DNA from: Actinomyces sp. oral taxon 897
GTDB taxonomy: Bacteria > Actinomycetota > Actinomycetes > Actinomycetales > Actinomycetaceae
NCBI RefSeq assembly: GCF_002999235.1
Contig: NZ_CP027236.1
Span: forward strand, 1,488,001-1,552,000
Reading direction: 5' to 3'
Length of the DNA: 64,000 nt
In this document: piece by piece, positions 31,942-39,964 of the stretch
How the letters are laid out: each line of letters begins with the position of its first letter
How positions within the stretch are numbered: position 1 is the first letter of the stretch
Program-made: the position numbers and the translations under genes
The notes under the pieces: model-generated
Told to the model about the DNA's origin: nothing
The model's input: the letters and a program-made list of their open reading frames with translations, nothing else
Database searches by the model: none

Positions 31942-33021
31942 TCAGAAGCGGCGCCGTCGGCCCACGCTCACCACGGCGCCCTGGGGCAGGACCTGGTCGG
32001 GGTCCAGGGACCTGGGGACGGCGTTGAGGAGCACGGTGAACACGGCAGGGCGGCGCTGACGCAGCTCAATGCGTCCGCCGTCGGCCTCCACCAGGCTCTT
32101 GGCCAGGGCCAGGCCCACCCCCGTGGAGCCGTGCCCGGACACGGAGCGCTCGAACACGTAGGGGGCCAGGTCGTCGTCGATCCCCTCCCCCTGGTCGGCG
32201 ACGTCGATAAAGACACCGTGCCCCCCGGTGGCGCTGCGCACCGAGACGCTGGTGGTGCCCCCGCCGTAGCGCAGGGAGTTCTCAATGCAGGTGGCTAGGA
32301 CCTGGGCCAAGGAGCCGGGGGTGGCCAGGACCGGCATCCCGACGTCGTCACTAAAGGTCAGGCGGCGCCCGGCCGCCTCGAAGGCGGGGCCCCACTCCTC
32401 ACGCTGCTGCTCAAAGAGGTCCTCCAGGCGTAGGGCCTCGGTGGAGCCCCCGCCCTTGCGCCGCGAGACCCTCAGCAGGTCCTCCACCACGCCCGTGAGC
32501 CGTTCCACCTGCTCCAGGCAGGCGCGGGCCTCGGCGCGGGTGTCCTCGTCCGGGGCCAGCAGCTCCAGCTCCTCCAGGCGCAGGGTGAGGCTGGTCAGCG
32601 GCGTGCGCAGCTGGTGGGAGGCGTCGGAGGCGAACTGCCTCTCAGCCGCCAGGCGGCCGGCCACCCGCTCGGCGGAGCGCACGAGCTCGGCCTGGACCAG
32701 GTCGATCTCCTCGATACCGCTGGAGCGCAGCCGGGGGCGGACCTGGCCGCTGCCCAGCTGCTCGGCCTCGGCGGCCAGGTAGATCAGGGGCGCGGAGATA
32801 CGCCGTGAGACCTTGGCGGCCACCACGAAGGCGGCTACCAGGGCCACCGCGGTCAGCACCAGGAGGGTGGCCACGACCATGAGGACCACCTGCAGGCGGT
32901 CCTCGGCGCCGGCGGTGGTGCGCATGGCCAGGACGACCCACACCCCGCCCAGGGGGATCCCCAGCAGGCCGACGGCCACGAGGACCGTGACCATGGTCAT
33001 CTCCATGGCTCGACGACGCAT
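31942..33021 (-). CDS. Sensor histidine kinase
   Basis: A 359-residue kinase with two membrane helices (about 9-32 and 44-68) and a very short outer loop, a HAMP-like linker (about 70-122), and HisKA with His136 in S-H-Q-L-R-T-P. The HATPase domain has E-N-S-L-R-Y and D-x-G-x-G motifs followed by a G-S-T-G-V-G-L-A-L block. The tiny sensory loop suggests intramembrane sensing. It lies 36 bp after the response regulator on the same strand. Confidence 0.92.
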   Translation of the reverse strand: MRRRAMEMTMVTVLVAVGLLGIPLGGVWVVLAMRTTAGAEDRLQVVLMVVATLLVLTAVALVAAFVVAAKVSRRISAPLIYLAAEAEQLGSGQVRPRLRSSGIEEIDLVQAELVRSAERVAGRLAAERQFASDASHQLRTPLTSLTLRLEELELLAPDEDTRAEARACLEQVERLTGVVEDLLRVSRRKGGGSTEALRLEDLFEQQREEWGPAFEAAGRRLTFSDDVGMPVLATPGSLAQVLATCIENSLRYGGGTTSVSVRSATGGHGVFIDVADQGEGIDDDLAPYVFERSVSGHGSTGVGLALAKSLVEADGGRIELRQRRPAVFTVLLNAVPRSLDPDQVLPQGAVVSVGRRRRF

Positions 33022-33057
33022 GACACCTCCTGACGGCCGCGCCCGGTCCCGACGGCC

Positions 33058-33738
33058 TCAGGCGGCCGTGAGACGGTAGCCCTCACCGTCGGCCACCAGC
33101 AGGGCGGGGGCGTCGACGTCGTCCCCGAGCTTGCGGCGTAGCCAGGTGACGTGCATCTCCAGGGTCTGGCGGGTCCCGGTGGGGTCCTCGCCCCAGACCT
33201 CCTTGAGTATGTCGTCCGCGGCCACCGCCCCGCCCCCCAGGGAGGCGCCGCGCACCAGGACCCGCAGGAGCTCGAACTCCCGGATGGTCAGCTGGAGCTC
33301 GCGGCTGCCCACGAAGGCGCGTCGGCTGGCCACGTCCACCCGGACGCCCCCCACGCTCAGGGAGTCCTCGGCCACCTCGCCGGAGGCCCGCCGTACCTGG
33401 GCCCGGACGCGGGCGAGCAGCTCGGCCAGGCGGAAGGGCTTGGTGACGTAGTCGTCCGCCCCGGCGTCCAGCCCGACGACGAGGTCGGTCTCCTCGCTGC
33501 GGGCGGTGAGCATGAGGATGGGGGTGGCCAGGCCCTGGGCCCGGACCTGACGGGCCACGTCGAGCCCGTCCATATCGGGTAGTCCCAGGTCCAGGACGAT
33601 AATGTCGGCGTCCTGGACCTCGGCGAGGGCACCGGTGCCGGTGCCGTGGGCGCGGACCTGGTACCCCTCACGCCCGAAGGCGCGGGCGAGGGGCTCGGAG
33701 ATCGCGGGGTCGTCCTCAACAAGAAGCACAGTGGTCAC
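33058..33738 (-). CDS. OmpR-family response regulator
   Basis: A 226-residue regulator. The receiver domain has the acidic pair at E8-D9-D10, the phospho-acceptor Asp50 (V-L-D-L-G-L-P-D) and the conserved Lys in Y-V-T-K-P-F. The C-terminal winged helix ends in H-V-T-W-L-R-R-K-L. It is the partner of the kinase encoded downstream. TAGTAT (33746-33751) ends 7 nt before GTG 33738, so it is probably leaderless and the promoter serves both genes. Confidence 0.93.
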   Translation of the reverse strand: MTTVLLVEDDPAISEPLARAFGREGYQVRAHGTGTGALAEVQDADIIVLDLGLPDMDGLDVARQVRAQGLATPILMLTARSEETDLVVGLDAGADDYVTKPFRLAELLARVRAQVRRASGEVAEDSLSVGGVRVDVASRRAFVGSRELQLTIREFELLRVLVRGASLGGGAVAADDILKEVWGEDPTGTRQTLEMHVTWLRRKLGDDVDAPALLVADGEGYRLTAA

Positions 33739-33882
33739 CCTGACGATACTAAGCGAGGCGAGCGCCCGGCGTCATCATCCTCCAGGAGGAGAGCAGCGCC
33801 CGGGGCCCACGCCACCGGCCGCCCGCCGGCGGGGCGGCCACCGCGGCGGGTGCCACGGCGTCCTGGCCGCCCTGCCCCGCCC

Positions 33883-35070
33883 TCAGCGCCGCCTGAGCGA
33901 CCAGGGGGTGACCGTGCCCAGGCCCTTGGCGACGACGTCGTGGCACTGCCGTATCTCGTACAGGCGGGCGGAGGCGCTGTCACGCAGGGCGCGGGCCGTG
34001 GACTCGTCCATGCGGATCCCTCCGGGCTCGGCGGTGCTCACCAGGCGGGAGGCCAGGTTGACGGTGGGGCCGAAGACGTCCCCGGAGCGGGAGACGACCC
34101 GCCCGGAGACCAGGCTGGCGCGTACCAGCATCATGTCCGGCCCGGACTGGAGCTCCTCGACCAGCGCGGTGACCACGTCGGCGGCCACCTCCAGGTCCTC
34201 GGAGATGTACATGACGGCGTCGCCGATGGTCTTGACCACCCGGGCGCCGCGGGAGGTGATGACGTCCCGGGCGGTGGACTCGAAGTCGTTGATCATGGCC
34301 GACAGCTCGGCCCGCCCCATGCCCTGGGCGCGCTGGGTGAAGGAGACGATGTCCACGAAGCCCAGGGAGCGTATGAGCGGGTAGAGGTCCGGGCCGGCCT
34401 CCTCGCGGCCGCGCTGGGCGACCTCGGAGCCGGTTCGCTCCAGGAGGGCCGCCAGGTGACGGCCCCACACGTAGGTGAGCTGCTGGCCCAGGGTGTCAAT
34501 GAGCCCGCCCACCTGGTCCAGGGCGACCAGGCGCGCGGAGGTGTCGTCCAGGCCGTAGCGGTCGGCGACGTCGGCCACCAGGGACTCCAGCTCCCACAGC
34601 ACCAGGCGGTCCATGGTGTAGGACTGGGCCCGCAGGAGCTCCATGAGCGTGGCGGAGCGCAGGCCGGAGCCCCGGTGGAGCTCCTCGACCAGGCTCAGGG
34701 CGTCAGCGTCGGCCCGGGTGAAGCAGGTGGTGTCCGCGCTGGCGTCGGCGAACCCCATGGCCCGCCAGAAGTGCCTGGCGGCGGTGACGTCCACCCCGGC
34801 GTGCTCGGCCATCTGGGCGAGGGTGAGGTGGGGGTCCTCCCCCAGCAGGTGGCGGCTGTGGCTGGCCACGGTGGCCCACCGCGCCTCCTGGCCCGCCCCG
34901 ACCACCCCGTCCAGGCCGGGGCCCGGCGTCCCGGCGGCGTCCGACGCGGGCCTCGGGGGCCCGAAGCCGCCCACGGCGGGGCCCGGCGCCCTGGCGGCGT
35001 CCGACGCAGAGACGGATTCGGGACGGCCCGTGCACCGTCCTGAGTCATCGGCTGCGTGTTGGTTCATCAC
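33883..35070 (-). CDS. Class III adenylate cyclase with helical N-terminal regulatory region
   Basis: About 395 residues. The C-terminal cyclase homology domain (about 225-385) has the first metal Asp in F-V-D-I-V-S-F-T, the second in K-T-I-G-D-A-V-M-Y, and transition-state residues in V-N-L-A-S-R, so it looks active. The N-terminal half is helical with an HTH/MerR-like stretch (L-T-L-A-Q-M-A-E-H-A-G-V). It should make cAMP from ATP in the cytoplasm. TAGACT (35077-35082) ends 6 nt before GTG 35070, the start chosen here; ATG 35067 and GTG 35073 are alternatives. The extreme N-terminus contains an imperfect Ala/Pro/Gly repeat. Confidence 0.87.
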   Translation of the reverse strand: MMNQHAADDSGRCTGRPESVSASDAARAPGPAVGGFGPPRPASDAAGTPGPGLDGVVGAGQEARWATVASHSRHLLGEDPHLTLAQMAEHAGVDVTAARHFWRAMGFADASADTTCFTRADADALSLVEELHRGSGLRSATLMELLRAQSYTMDRLVLWELESLVADVADRYGLDDTSARLVALDQVGGLIDTLGQQLTYVWGRHLAALLERTGSEVAQRGREEAGPDLYPLIRSLGFVDIVSFTQRAQGMGRAELSAMINDFESTARDVITSRGARVVKTIGDAVMYISEDLEVAADVVTALVEELQSGPDMMLVRASLVSGRVVSRSGDVFGPTVNLASRLVSTAEPGGIRMDESTARALRDSASARLYEIRQCHDVVAKGLGTVTPWSLRRR

Positions 35071-35176
35071 CACGCCAGTCTAGCCTCTATGTATCCCTCA
35101 TCACACCTTGAGCGGGCACTGTCCGACTGGTCCGATGTCTGATCTTTCAAAGGCAGGTGACACATCTCATATGTGT

Positions 35177-35211
35177 GCGGTGGCCCAATCGGCCGGGACC
35201 GCCGCCACCGC
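35177..35211 (-). terminator. Possible hairpin after birA
   Basis: An 8-bp perfect stem (35177-35184 / 35204-35211) with a 19-nt loop lies just downstream of the birA stop. There is no U tract. Confidence 0.4.
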
Positions 35212-35225
35212 AGCCTGTGCCCGGC

Positions 35226-36143
35226 TCAGGCCACCGGGTATCGGACGTGACTAACATCACCAGCGTTCAGGACGTGCTCCTGCCCGGAGGCGTCCGTCAC
35301 GACCAGTCCGGGGCGGAGGTCCACGGCGGTGCCCACGACCTCCCCGCCCGGCGCCTGGACCCGCACCCGGCGCCCCAGGGTGGTGCACGTCTGACGCAGC
35401 CGGGCGCCCAGCTGCCGGCCCCCGGCCGTCGGTACCGTCAGGTCACCGCCTGCGGCCTCCCAGGTGCCCACCGCCTGGCCCAGGGCCCGGGTCACGTCCG
35501 TCAGGAGCCCGTCCACCGTGGCCTCCAGGCCCATGGTCCGCAGCGAGGCCGCCCAGGGCACCGGCAGGTCGGCGTCGTCCTGGCACACGTTCAGGCCGAC
35601 GCCCACGACGACCGCGCAGGCGGTGTCACGCCGGGCCGGGGCGCGGCGCTGCGTGGCAGCCCCCTCCAGGCGGGGGGAGGGCAGCACCACCTCGGTCAGC
35701 AGGCCCCCGACCTTGCGCAGGCCCCCCCAGCCGGGCACGTCGGGCAGGCCCCCGTCCCGGGGGGCCACCACGACGTCGTTGGGCCACTTGGTCCCCACCT
35801 GCCAGATACGGGCCCGGGCGGCGACGACGTCACGCACGGCCAGGCCCGCCACCAGCGGCAGCCAGCCCAGGTGGGCCAGGGGCACGAGGGGACGCAGCAC
35901 GAAGGAGACCAGGAGGGCGCCCGTGGGCGGGGTGGTCCACACGTGGTCGCCCCGGCCGCGGCCGGCGCTCTGGGACACGGCCCGCAGGGCGGACAGGTGC
36001 GGCCAGGCGCGGGCAGCCGCCACGTCCAGGTGGCCGTCCGCCGCGGTCAGGGCCCGGCGCAGGTCGGTGTTGGTCGATCCGGTGGTCCCCACGGTGACCA
36101 GGCGGGGCGGGGCGTCCGGGCTCGGCGCGGGCTGGGGGGTCAT
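35226..36143 (-). CDS. birA: Biotin-protein ligase, group I (no DNA-binding domain)
   Basis: A 305-residue enzyme with G-S-T-N-T-D-L, S-Q-S-A-G-R-G-R-G-D-H-V-W and T-K-W-P-N-D-V-V, the biotinyl-AMP site motifs. It attaches biotin to carboxylase carrier domains. It lacks the N-terminal HTH of E. coli BirA, as in other actinobacteria. The second Gly-Arg pair of the usual loop is G-D-H here. TAGTGT ends 6 nt before the ATG, so it is probably leaderless. Confidence 0.92.
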   Translation of the reverse strand: MTPQPAPSPDAPPRLVTVGTTGSTNTDLRRALTAADGHLDVAAARAWPHLSALRAVSQSAGRGRGDHVWTTPPTGALLVSFVLRPLVPLAHLGWLPLVAGLAVRDVVAARARIWQVGTKWPNDVVVAPRDGGLPDVPGWGGLRKVGGLLTEVVLPSPRLEGAATQRRAPARRDTACAVVVGVGLNVCQDDADLPVPWAASLRTMGLEATVDGLLTDVTRALGQAVGTWEAAGGDLTVPTAGGRQLGARLRQTCTTLGRRVRVQAPGGEVVGTAVDLRPGLVVTDASGQEHVLNAGDVSHVRYPVA

Positions 36144-36149
36144 GGCCTG

Positions 36150-36159
36150 ACACTACGCT
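36150..36159. promoter_or_regulatory. Overlapping divergent -10 elements of birA and maf
   Basis: The two starts are 22 bp apart. On the plus strand TACGCT (36154-36159) ends 6 nt before GTG 36166 of maf. On the minus strand TAGTGT (36150-36155) ends 6 nt before ATG 36143 of birA. The hexamers share two base pairs, so the two promoters cannot be open at once. Confidence 0.65.
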
Positions 36160-36165
36160 GGTGGG

Positions 36166-36840
36166 GTGCTACCGCTCTGCCTGGCCTCCGCCTCCTCAGG
36201 TCGACTCTCCACCCTGCGCGCCGCCGGGGTGGTGCCGCTGGTACGTGTCTCGACGGTGGACGAGCCCACCGTCCTGGACGCCCTGGCCCGCTCCCGCACC
36301 CAGGCGGGCCTGCCCCGCCCCACGCCGGCCGAGCAGGTCCAGGCCCTGGCCGCCGCCAAGGCCCGTGAGGTCGCCTCGCGCACCGGGGCGCACGAGGCCT
36401 GCGTCGTCCTGGGCTGCGACTCCATGCTCCAGGTCGGCGAGGAGGTCATCGGCAAGCCCCTGACCGCCCAGCGGGCCCGCGAGCGCTGGGCCGCCCTGCG
36501 GGGACGCCGCGCCACGCTCCACACCGGTCACACGCTCATCCGCACCGACGACGGCCGGGAGCGCCACGGGGTCTCCAGCACCGTGGTCCGCTTCGCCTCC
36601 CCCAGTAAGGCGGAGATCGAGGCCTACGTCGCCACCGGCGAGCCCCTGGGGTGCGCGGGCGGGTTCACCCTCGACGGGCTCGGCGGCGCCTTCGTCGAGG
36701 GGGTCGAGGGGGACCCGCACGGGGTGGTCGGCGTGTCCCTGCCGCTGCTGCGCCTCCTCCTGGCCGACCTGGGTGTGGTGTGGACCAGCCTGTGGGAGGT
36801 CCCTGTCCGCGACCTCCCGGGGGAGGACCCAAGGCCCTGA
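36166..36840 (+). CDS. maf: Maf-like nucleotide pyrophosphatase
   Basis: A 224-residue protein with the Maf start L-C-L-A-S-A-S-S-G-R and the V-L-G-C-D-S-M block. Maf enzymes hydrolyse non-canonical or modified nucleoside triphosphates. Compared with the usual A-S-x-S-P-R motif the Pro is replaced by Gly. It is leaderless by position of its -10 element and divergent from birA. Confidence 0.9.
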   Translation: MLPLCLASASSGRLSTLRAAGVVPLVRVSTVDEPTVLDALARSRTQAGLPRPTPAEQVQALAAAKAREVASRTGAHEACVVLGCDSMLQVGEEVIGKPLTAQRARERWAALRGRRATLHTGHTLIRTDDGRERHGVSSTVVRFASPSKAEIEAYVATGEPLGCAGGFTLDGLGGAFVEGVEGDPHGVVGVSLPLLRLLLADLGVVWTSLWEVPVRDLPGEDPRP

Positions 36841-36941
36841 GCCCTGTGGGCCGTGCGGCTGGCCTGTCCACGCTCCCGGGGAGGGGACACCGCGCCCTGT
36901 GAGGCCGACCGGCGCCAGGCCTGTCGCTCCCCGGCGGGCAC

Positions 36942-37793
36942 CTAGAGGGCGGCCCGGGGGCGGCCGCGGCCCCGCAGCTCCGCTCCCCCCCGCTTGAGAA
37001 GAGCACGGACACGGGACACGGGGTAGCCCGTCTTCTCGGCGAGCTGCCGGACGGAGGCGCCACGCGCGTACTCGTCCGCCAGGACGGAGGCCAGACGGTC
37101 CGCGAGCCAGTCGCTCATCCGCCCGTGAGGGGAGAGGTAGGGGACGCGCTCGATCTGCCCGCCCTCGTAGCCCCTCCGGGCCCTGCCCTGGGGCTCGGTC
37201 TCGGCGTCGGCCTCACTGCCCCAGGCGGTCCACCCCTCACGGGCGTAGCGGGCGAACATCTCCAGGTAGGGGCCTGGGGAGCAGGACTCAATGAGGTCGT
37301 ACTGCTCGTCGGGCTTGCGCGAGTGCTCGCGCTTCCTGGTCTCGATCATGTTCACGGTGGAGCGTGCCGGGGGGAGGGTGCGCATGGAGCCCTTGACCCC
37401 AAAGAGGATGGGCTCTGTCACATTGCGGAAGTAGAAGCCGACACCGCGCCCGTCCGGCCCGCCGTCCTTGCGGCGCTTGGCCCAGATAATGTTGGAGACG
37501 TAGCGGAAGCCCCACGCCTCCAGGACGGCCATGCCCTCCGGCAGGAGGGCGTTGGGTACCCACAGGTAGAGGTGCGCGTCCCTGGCGGTGACCTCACCGA
37601 CCGGGAGCGCCTTGATCGCCTCCAGGTCCATGGTGCTGTAGCGGTCCAGGCGCCGGTGCTCAGGGGCGACCTTGCCGGTGCGGTTGGCGAAGCGCCACGG
37701 CGGGTCCGCCAGGACGGTCCGGAAGCCGCCGTCCACACGGGGGAGGGGGGCCGCGGGGGCGCCGTCGGGGAGCGCGTCGATGGAGGCGGTCAC
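36942..37793 (-). CDS. Orphan MT-A70 family adenine methyltransferase with C-terminal HTH
   Basis: A 283-residue protein. The SAM/adenine motif D-P-P-W lies near residue 31 and the A-R-Y-A-R-E-G-W-T-A-W-G-S-E block near 195, as in MT-A70 N6-adenine methyltransferases. Residues about 240-283 form a small HTH (V-R-Q-L-A-E-K-T-G-Y-P-V-S-R-V-R) with a basic R-G-R-G-R-P-R tail. No restriction endonuclease gene lies nearby. TAAGGT (37800-37805) ends 6 nt before GTG 37793, so it is probably leaderless. The target (DNA or RNA) is unknown; DNA is suggested by the HTH. Confidence 0.82.
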   Translation of the reverse strand: MTASIDALPDGAPAAPLPRVDGGFRTVLADPPWRFANRTGKVAPEHRRLDRYSTMDLEAIKALPVGEVTARDAHLYLWVPNALLPEGMAVLEAWGFRYVSNIIWAKRRKDGGPDGRGVGFYFRNVTEPILFGVKGSMRTLPPARSTVNMIETRKREHSRKPDEQYDLIESCSPGPYLEMFARYAREGWTAWGSEADAETEPQGRARRGYEGGQIERVPYLSPHGRMSDWLADRLASVLADEYARGASVRQLAEKTGYPVSRVRALLKRGGAELRGRGRPRAAL

Positions 37794-37837
37794 CGGAGCA
37801 CCTTAGCGCCCGGTAGATCCGCCAGCGGGCTTTAGGA

Positions 37838-38578
37838 TCACGCGCCCCGGGCGAGGAGTCGCAGGTGGGGGCCCTGGGGGGAGCGCAGGAGGCCGGTCGT
37901 CTCCTCCCACCACAGGGGCACGACGGCGTCGCCCGTCACGGCGCAGGGGGCCAGGAAACGCAGGCGCACGCCACGTGGCTCCGCCCCCCGCAGGCCCAGG
38001 GCGATGGCCGCCAGGCACATGCCGTGGGCGACGACCGCCCCCTCACCGACCGCCAGCCCGGCGGCCCGGGCGGCACCGGGAACCCGGTGGACGGCGTTGC
38101 GGTCCCCGCTCCACGCGGCCCAGTCAACCACGTCCCGCGCCCTGAGGAACCAGGTCCGTGCGCCCTCCGGCACCTCCTGGCACGGGGGCGCGGAGGCGGC
38201 TGGCACGGGGGCCTCCCCCACCAGGCGGGCGAGCTCGTGGGTGACCAACCGACCGTCCACCACGACCTGGGCACGGAGGAGCTCCCACCCGCCCCTCTCA
38301 GCGCGTAGGAGCAGCGGGGCCGCAGCCGGGCCGGCCCCGCGCGCCCCCACGGAGCACCCCCGGTGCACCAGGCCGTCCCAGGCCCTGGGCCCCACCGCCT
38401 CCCTCACCGCGTCCACGGCCCGGACCGCGGCCGTCAGCACGGAGGAGGCCGTCAGCACGGAGGAGGCCAGGCGGCGCGGCGGCTCGCCGTCAGACGGCTG
38501 CGGCCCCCTTGGCCCCGTCGCCCCGCGGGCAATGAGGAACCCCGCTGACTGCGCGTCAGCGGGGCTGGTAGCGCCCAT
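37838..38578 (-). CDS. MaoC-like hotdog-fold protein
   Basis: Up to 246 residues. The C-terminal half carries a hydratase-type motif (W-S-G-D-R-N-A-V-H then V-A-H-G-M), matching MaoC-like dehydratases; the N-terminal part looks like the FAS1-type hotdog partner. In mycobacteria HadA-C lie after rpmG, so the position fits a hydroxyacyl dehydratase-type role. The start is uncertain: a hairpin typical of a terminator overlaps codons 5-13, there is no Shine-Dalgarno, and a GTG within the 38420-38470 region could be the true start. An 18-bp tandem duplication (38430-38465) repeats six codons. Confidence 0.65.
   Translation of the reverse strand: MGATSPADAQSAGFLIARGATGPRGPQPSDGEPPRRLASSVLTASSVLTAAVRAVDAVREAVGPRAWDGLVHRGCSVGARGAGPAAAPLLLRAERGGWELLRAQVVVDGRLVTHELARLVGEAPVPAASAPPCQEVPEGARTWFLRARDVVDWAAWSGDRNAVHRVPGAARAAGLAVGEGAVVAHGMCLAAIALGLRGAEPRGVRLRFLAPCAVTGDAVVPLWWEETTGLLRSPQGPHLRLLARGA
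38540..38564 (-). terminator. Hairpin after rpmG
   Basis: A perfect 10-bp stem (38540-38549 / 38555-38564) with a 5-nt loop, followed on the minus strand by a T-containing run, lies 32 bp after the rpmG stop. It overlaps the apparent start of the MaoC-like gene. Confidence 0.65.
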
Positions 38579-38595
38579 GGCAGGCTGTCGGGTGC

Positions 38596-38766
38596 TCAGC
38601 GGGTCTCGCGGTGCTCGGTGTGCCTGCCGCAGCGGGCGCAGAACTTGGACAGCGCCAGGCGGTCGGGTGTGTTGCGACGGTTCTTCTTGGTAATGTAGTT
38701 ACGCTCCTTGCACTCCGAGCAGGCCAGAGTGATCTTGGGGCGGACGTCGCTGGACTTGGAAGCCAC
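38596..38766 (-). CDS. rpmG: 50S ribosomal protein L33, zinc-binding form
   Basis: A 56-residue protein that starts [11 protein letters not shown] at a GTG. It carries the two Cys pairs (C16, C19, C43, C46) of the zinc-ribbon (C+) form. It is part of the large subunit near the E site. It lies just after tRNA-Met, tRNA-Thr and tRNA-Tyr on the same strand, a common actinobacterial order, and is probably co-transcribed with them. Confidence 0.95.
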   Translation of the reverse strand: MASKSSDVRPKITLACSECKERNYITKKNRRNTPDRLALSKFCARCGRHTEHRETR

Positions 38767-38813
38767 GTCGGTCTCCTCTCACTGATCCTCGAGCAGCTCG
38801 AAGCTGCCTTGCG

Positions 38814-38887
38814 TAGCGGGGGAGGGACTCGAACCCTCGACCTCACGATTATGAGTCGTGCGCTCTAACCAGCTGAGCTACCTCGCC
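38814..38887 (-). tRNA. tRNA-Met (CAU), elongator
   Basis: A complete cloverleaf with anticodon CAU and a normal T loop; CCA is not encoded. The acceptor stem has an A5-C68 mismatch and a G1-U72 wobble, unlike the fully paired form usual for this tRNA. Confidence 0.93.
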
Positions 38888-38927
38888 ATAGACACAAGAG
38901 GGGCCGTCCTGGGCCCCGCCGTACCAG

Positions 38928-39000
38928 AGCCCCGAAAGGGAATCGAACCCTTGACCTTCTCCTTACCATGGAGACGCTCTGCCGACTGAGCTATCGGGGC
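38928..39000 (-). tRNA. tRNA-Thr (GGU)
   Basis: A complete 73-nt cloverleaf with anticodon GGU, a fully paired acceptor stem and discriminator U. CCA is not encoded. Confidence 0.96.
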
Positions 39001-39113
39001 AACGAGCGGAACTCTAGCCGGACCGTCGTCGCTGGCGCAACTACGTCCTACAGTGTTCTCACTCACTGCGGGGACCTCCCTTGAAGAGAGGCCTCTGACG
39101 GCCGGGGCCGTCA

Positions 39114-39197
39114 TGGTGGCGGGTGAGGGATTCGAACCCCCGTAGCTTGCGCGGCTGATTTACAGTCAGCTCCCATTGGCCGCTCGGGCAACCCGCC
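39114..39197 (-). tRNA. tRNA-Tyr (GUA)
   Basis: A class II tRNA with anticodon GUA and a long variable arm. Unlike its two neighbours it has CCA encoded at the 3' end (39114-39116). Confidence 0.95.
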
Positions 39198-39414
39198 ATG
39201 ACCGTGCGCGAGCCCCACGAGTCTCGCGCCTGGTGCCGTGGAAGAATAGCAAGCTGCCAGCTGAGTACGCCACCCAGGGCCCTGGGAGCCTTCTCACACC
39301 GTCCCGGACGTTCTCAGACCCGGTATCTGGCCCGGCGCGCCCGGCCGCCTCCCCCGCCTGCCCCCGGCAACCGGTACCCTCCCAGGACCACCCTGACCCG
39401 AAAGGATCCCCGCC

Positions 39415-39912
39415 ATGGCCTCTGTCTCGTCCTTCGACGTCGTCTCCCGGCTCGACCGCCAGGAGGTGGACAACGCCGTCAACCAGACCGCCAAGGAGAT
39501 CTCCCAGCGCTACGACTTCCGGGGCGTGGGCGCCGCGGTCCACCTGTCCGGTGACGTCATCACCCTGGAGGCAAACTCCCCCGAGCGGGTCCTGGCCGTC
39601 CTGGACGTGCTGGAGTCCCGGCTCTTCCGCCGCGGCGTCTCCCTGAAGGCCCTGGACCTGGGCGACCGCGAGCCCAGGCTCAGCGGCAAGATCTACCGGC
39701 TGGTCTGCCCACTGCGGGAGGGGCTGAGCCAGGAGGTGGCCAAGCAGGTGACCAAGGCCGTCCGGGACCGGGGCCCCAAGGGGGTCAAGGCCACCATCCA
39801 GGGTGAGGAGGTGCGCGTGTCCTCCAAGTCCCGTGACGAGCTCCAGGCTGTTATCGCCCTGCTCAAGGACCTGGACGTGGACGCCCCCCTCCAGTTCGTC
39901 AACTACCGCTGA
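39415..39912 (+). CDS. yajQ: YajQ family nucleotide-binding protein
   Basis: A 165-residue cytoplasmic protein of normal YajQ length with S-S-F-D-V-V-S at the start, K-E-I-x-x-R-Y-D-F-R-G and the terminal P-L-Q-F-V-N-Y-R. In other bacteria YajQ binds cyclic-di-GMP or RNA. The ATG follows AAAGGA. It is transcribed divergently from the tRNA cluster. Confidence 0.93.
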   Translation: MASVSSFDVVSRLDRQEVDNAVNQTAKEISQRYDFRGVGAAVHLSGDVITLEANSPERVLAVLDVLESRLFRRGVSLKALDLGDREPRLSGKIYRLVCPLREGLSQEVAKQVTKAVRDRGPKGVKATIQGEEVRVSSKSRDELQAVIALLKDLDVDAPLQFVNYR

Positions 39913-39934
39913 GCAGCCACCCGGCCCAGGGCCG

Positions 39935-39957
39935 CGAGGACCGCCGCGGCGGCCTCG
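39935..39957. terminator. Hairpin between yajQ and pepT
   Basis: A near-perfect 23-nt palindrome (CGAGG 39935-39939 with CCTCG 39953-39957 around a 12-bp GC palindrome) sits between convergent genes. Confidence 0.5.
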
Positions 39958-39964
39958 GGCTCGC

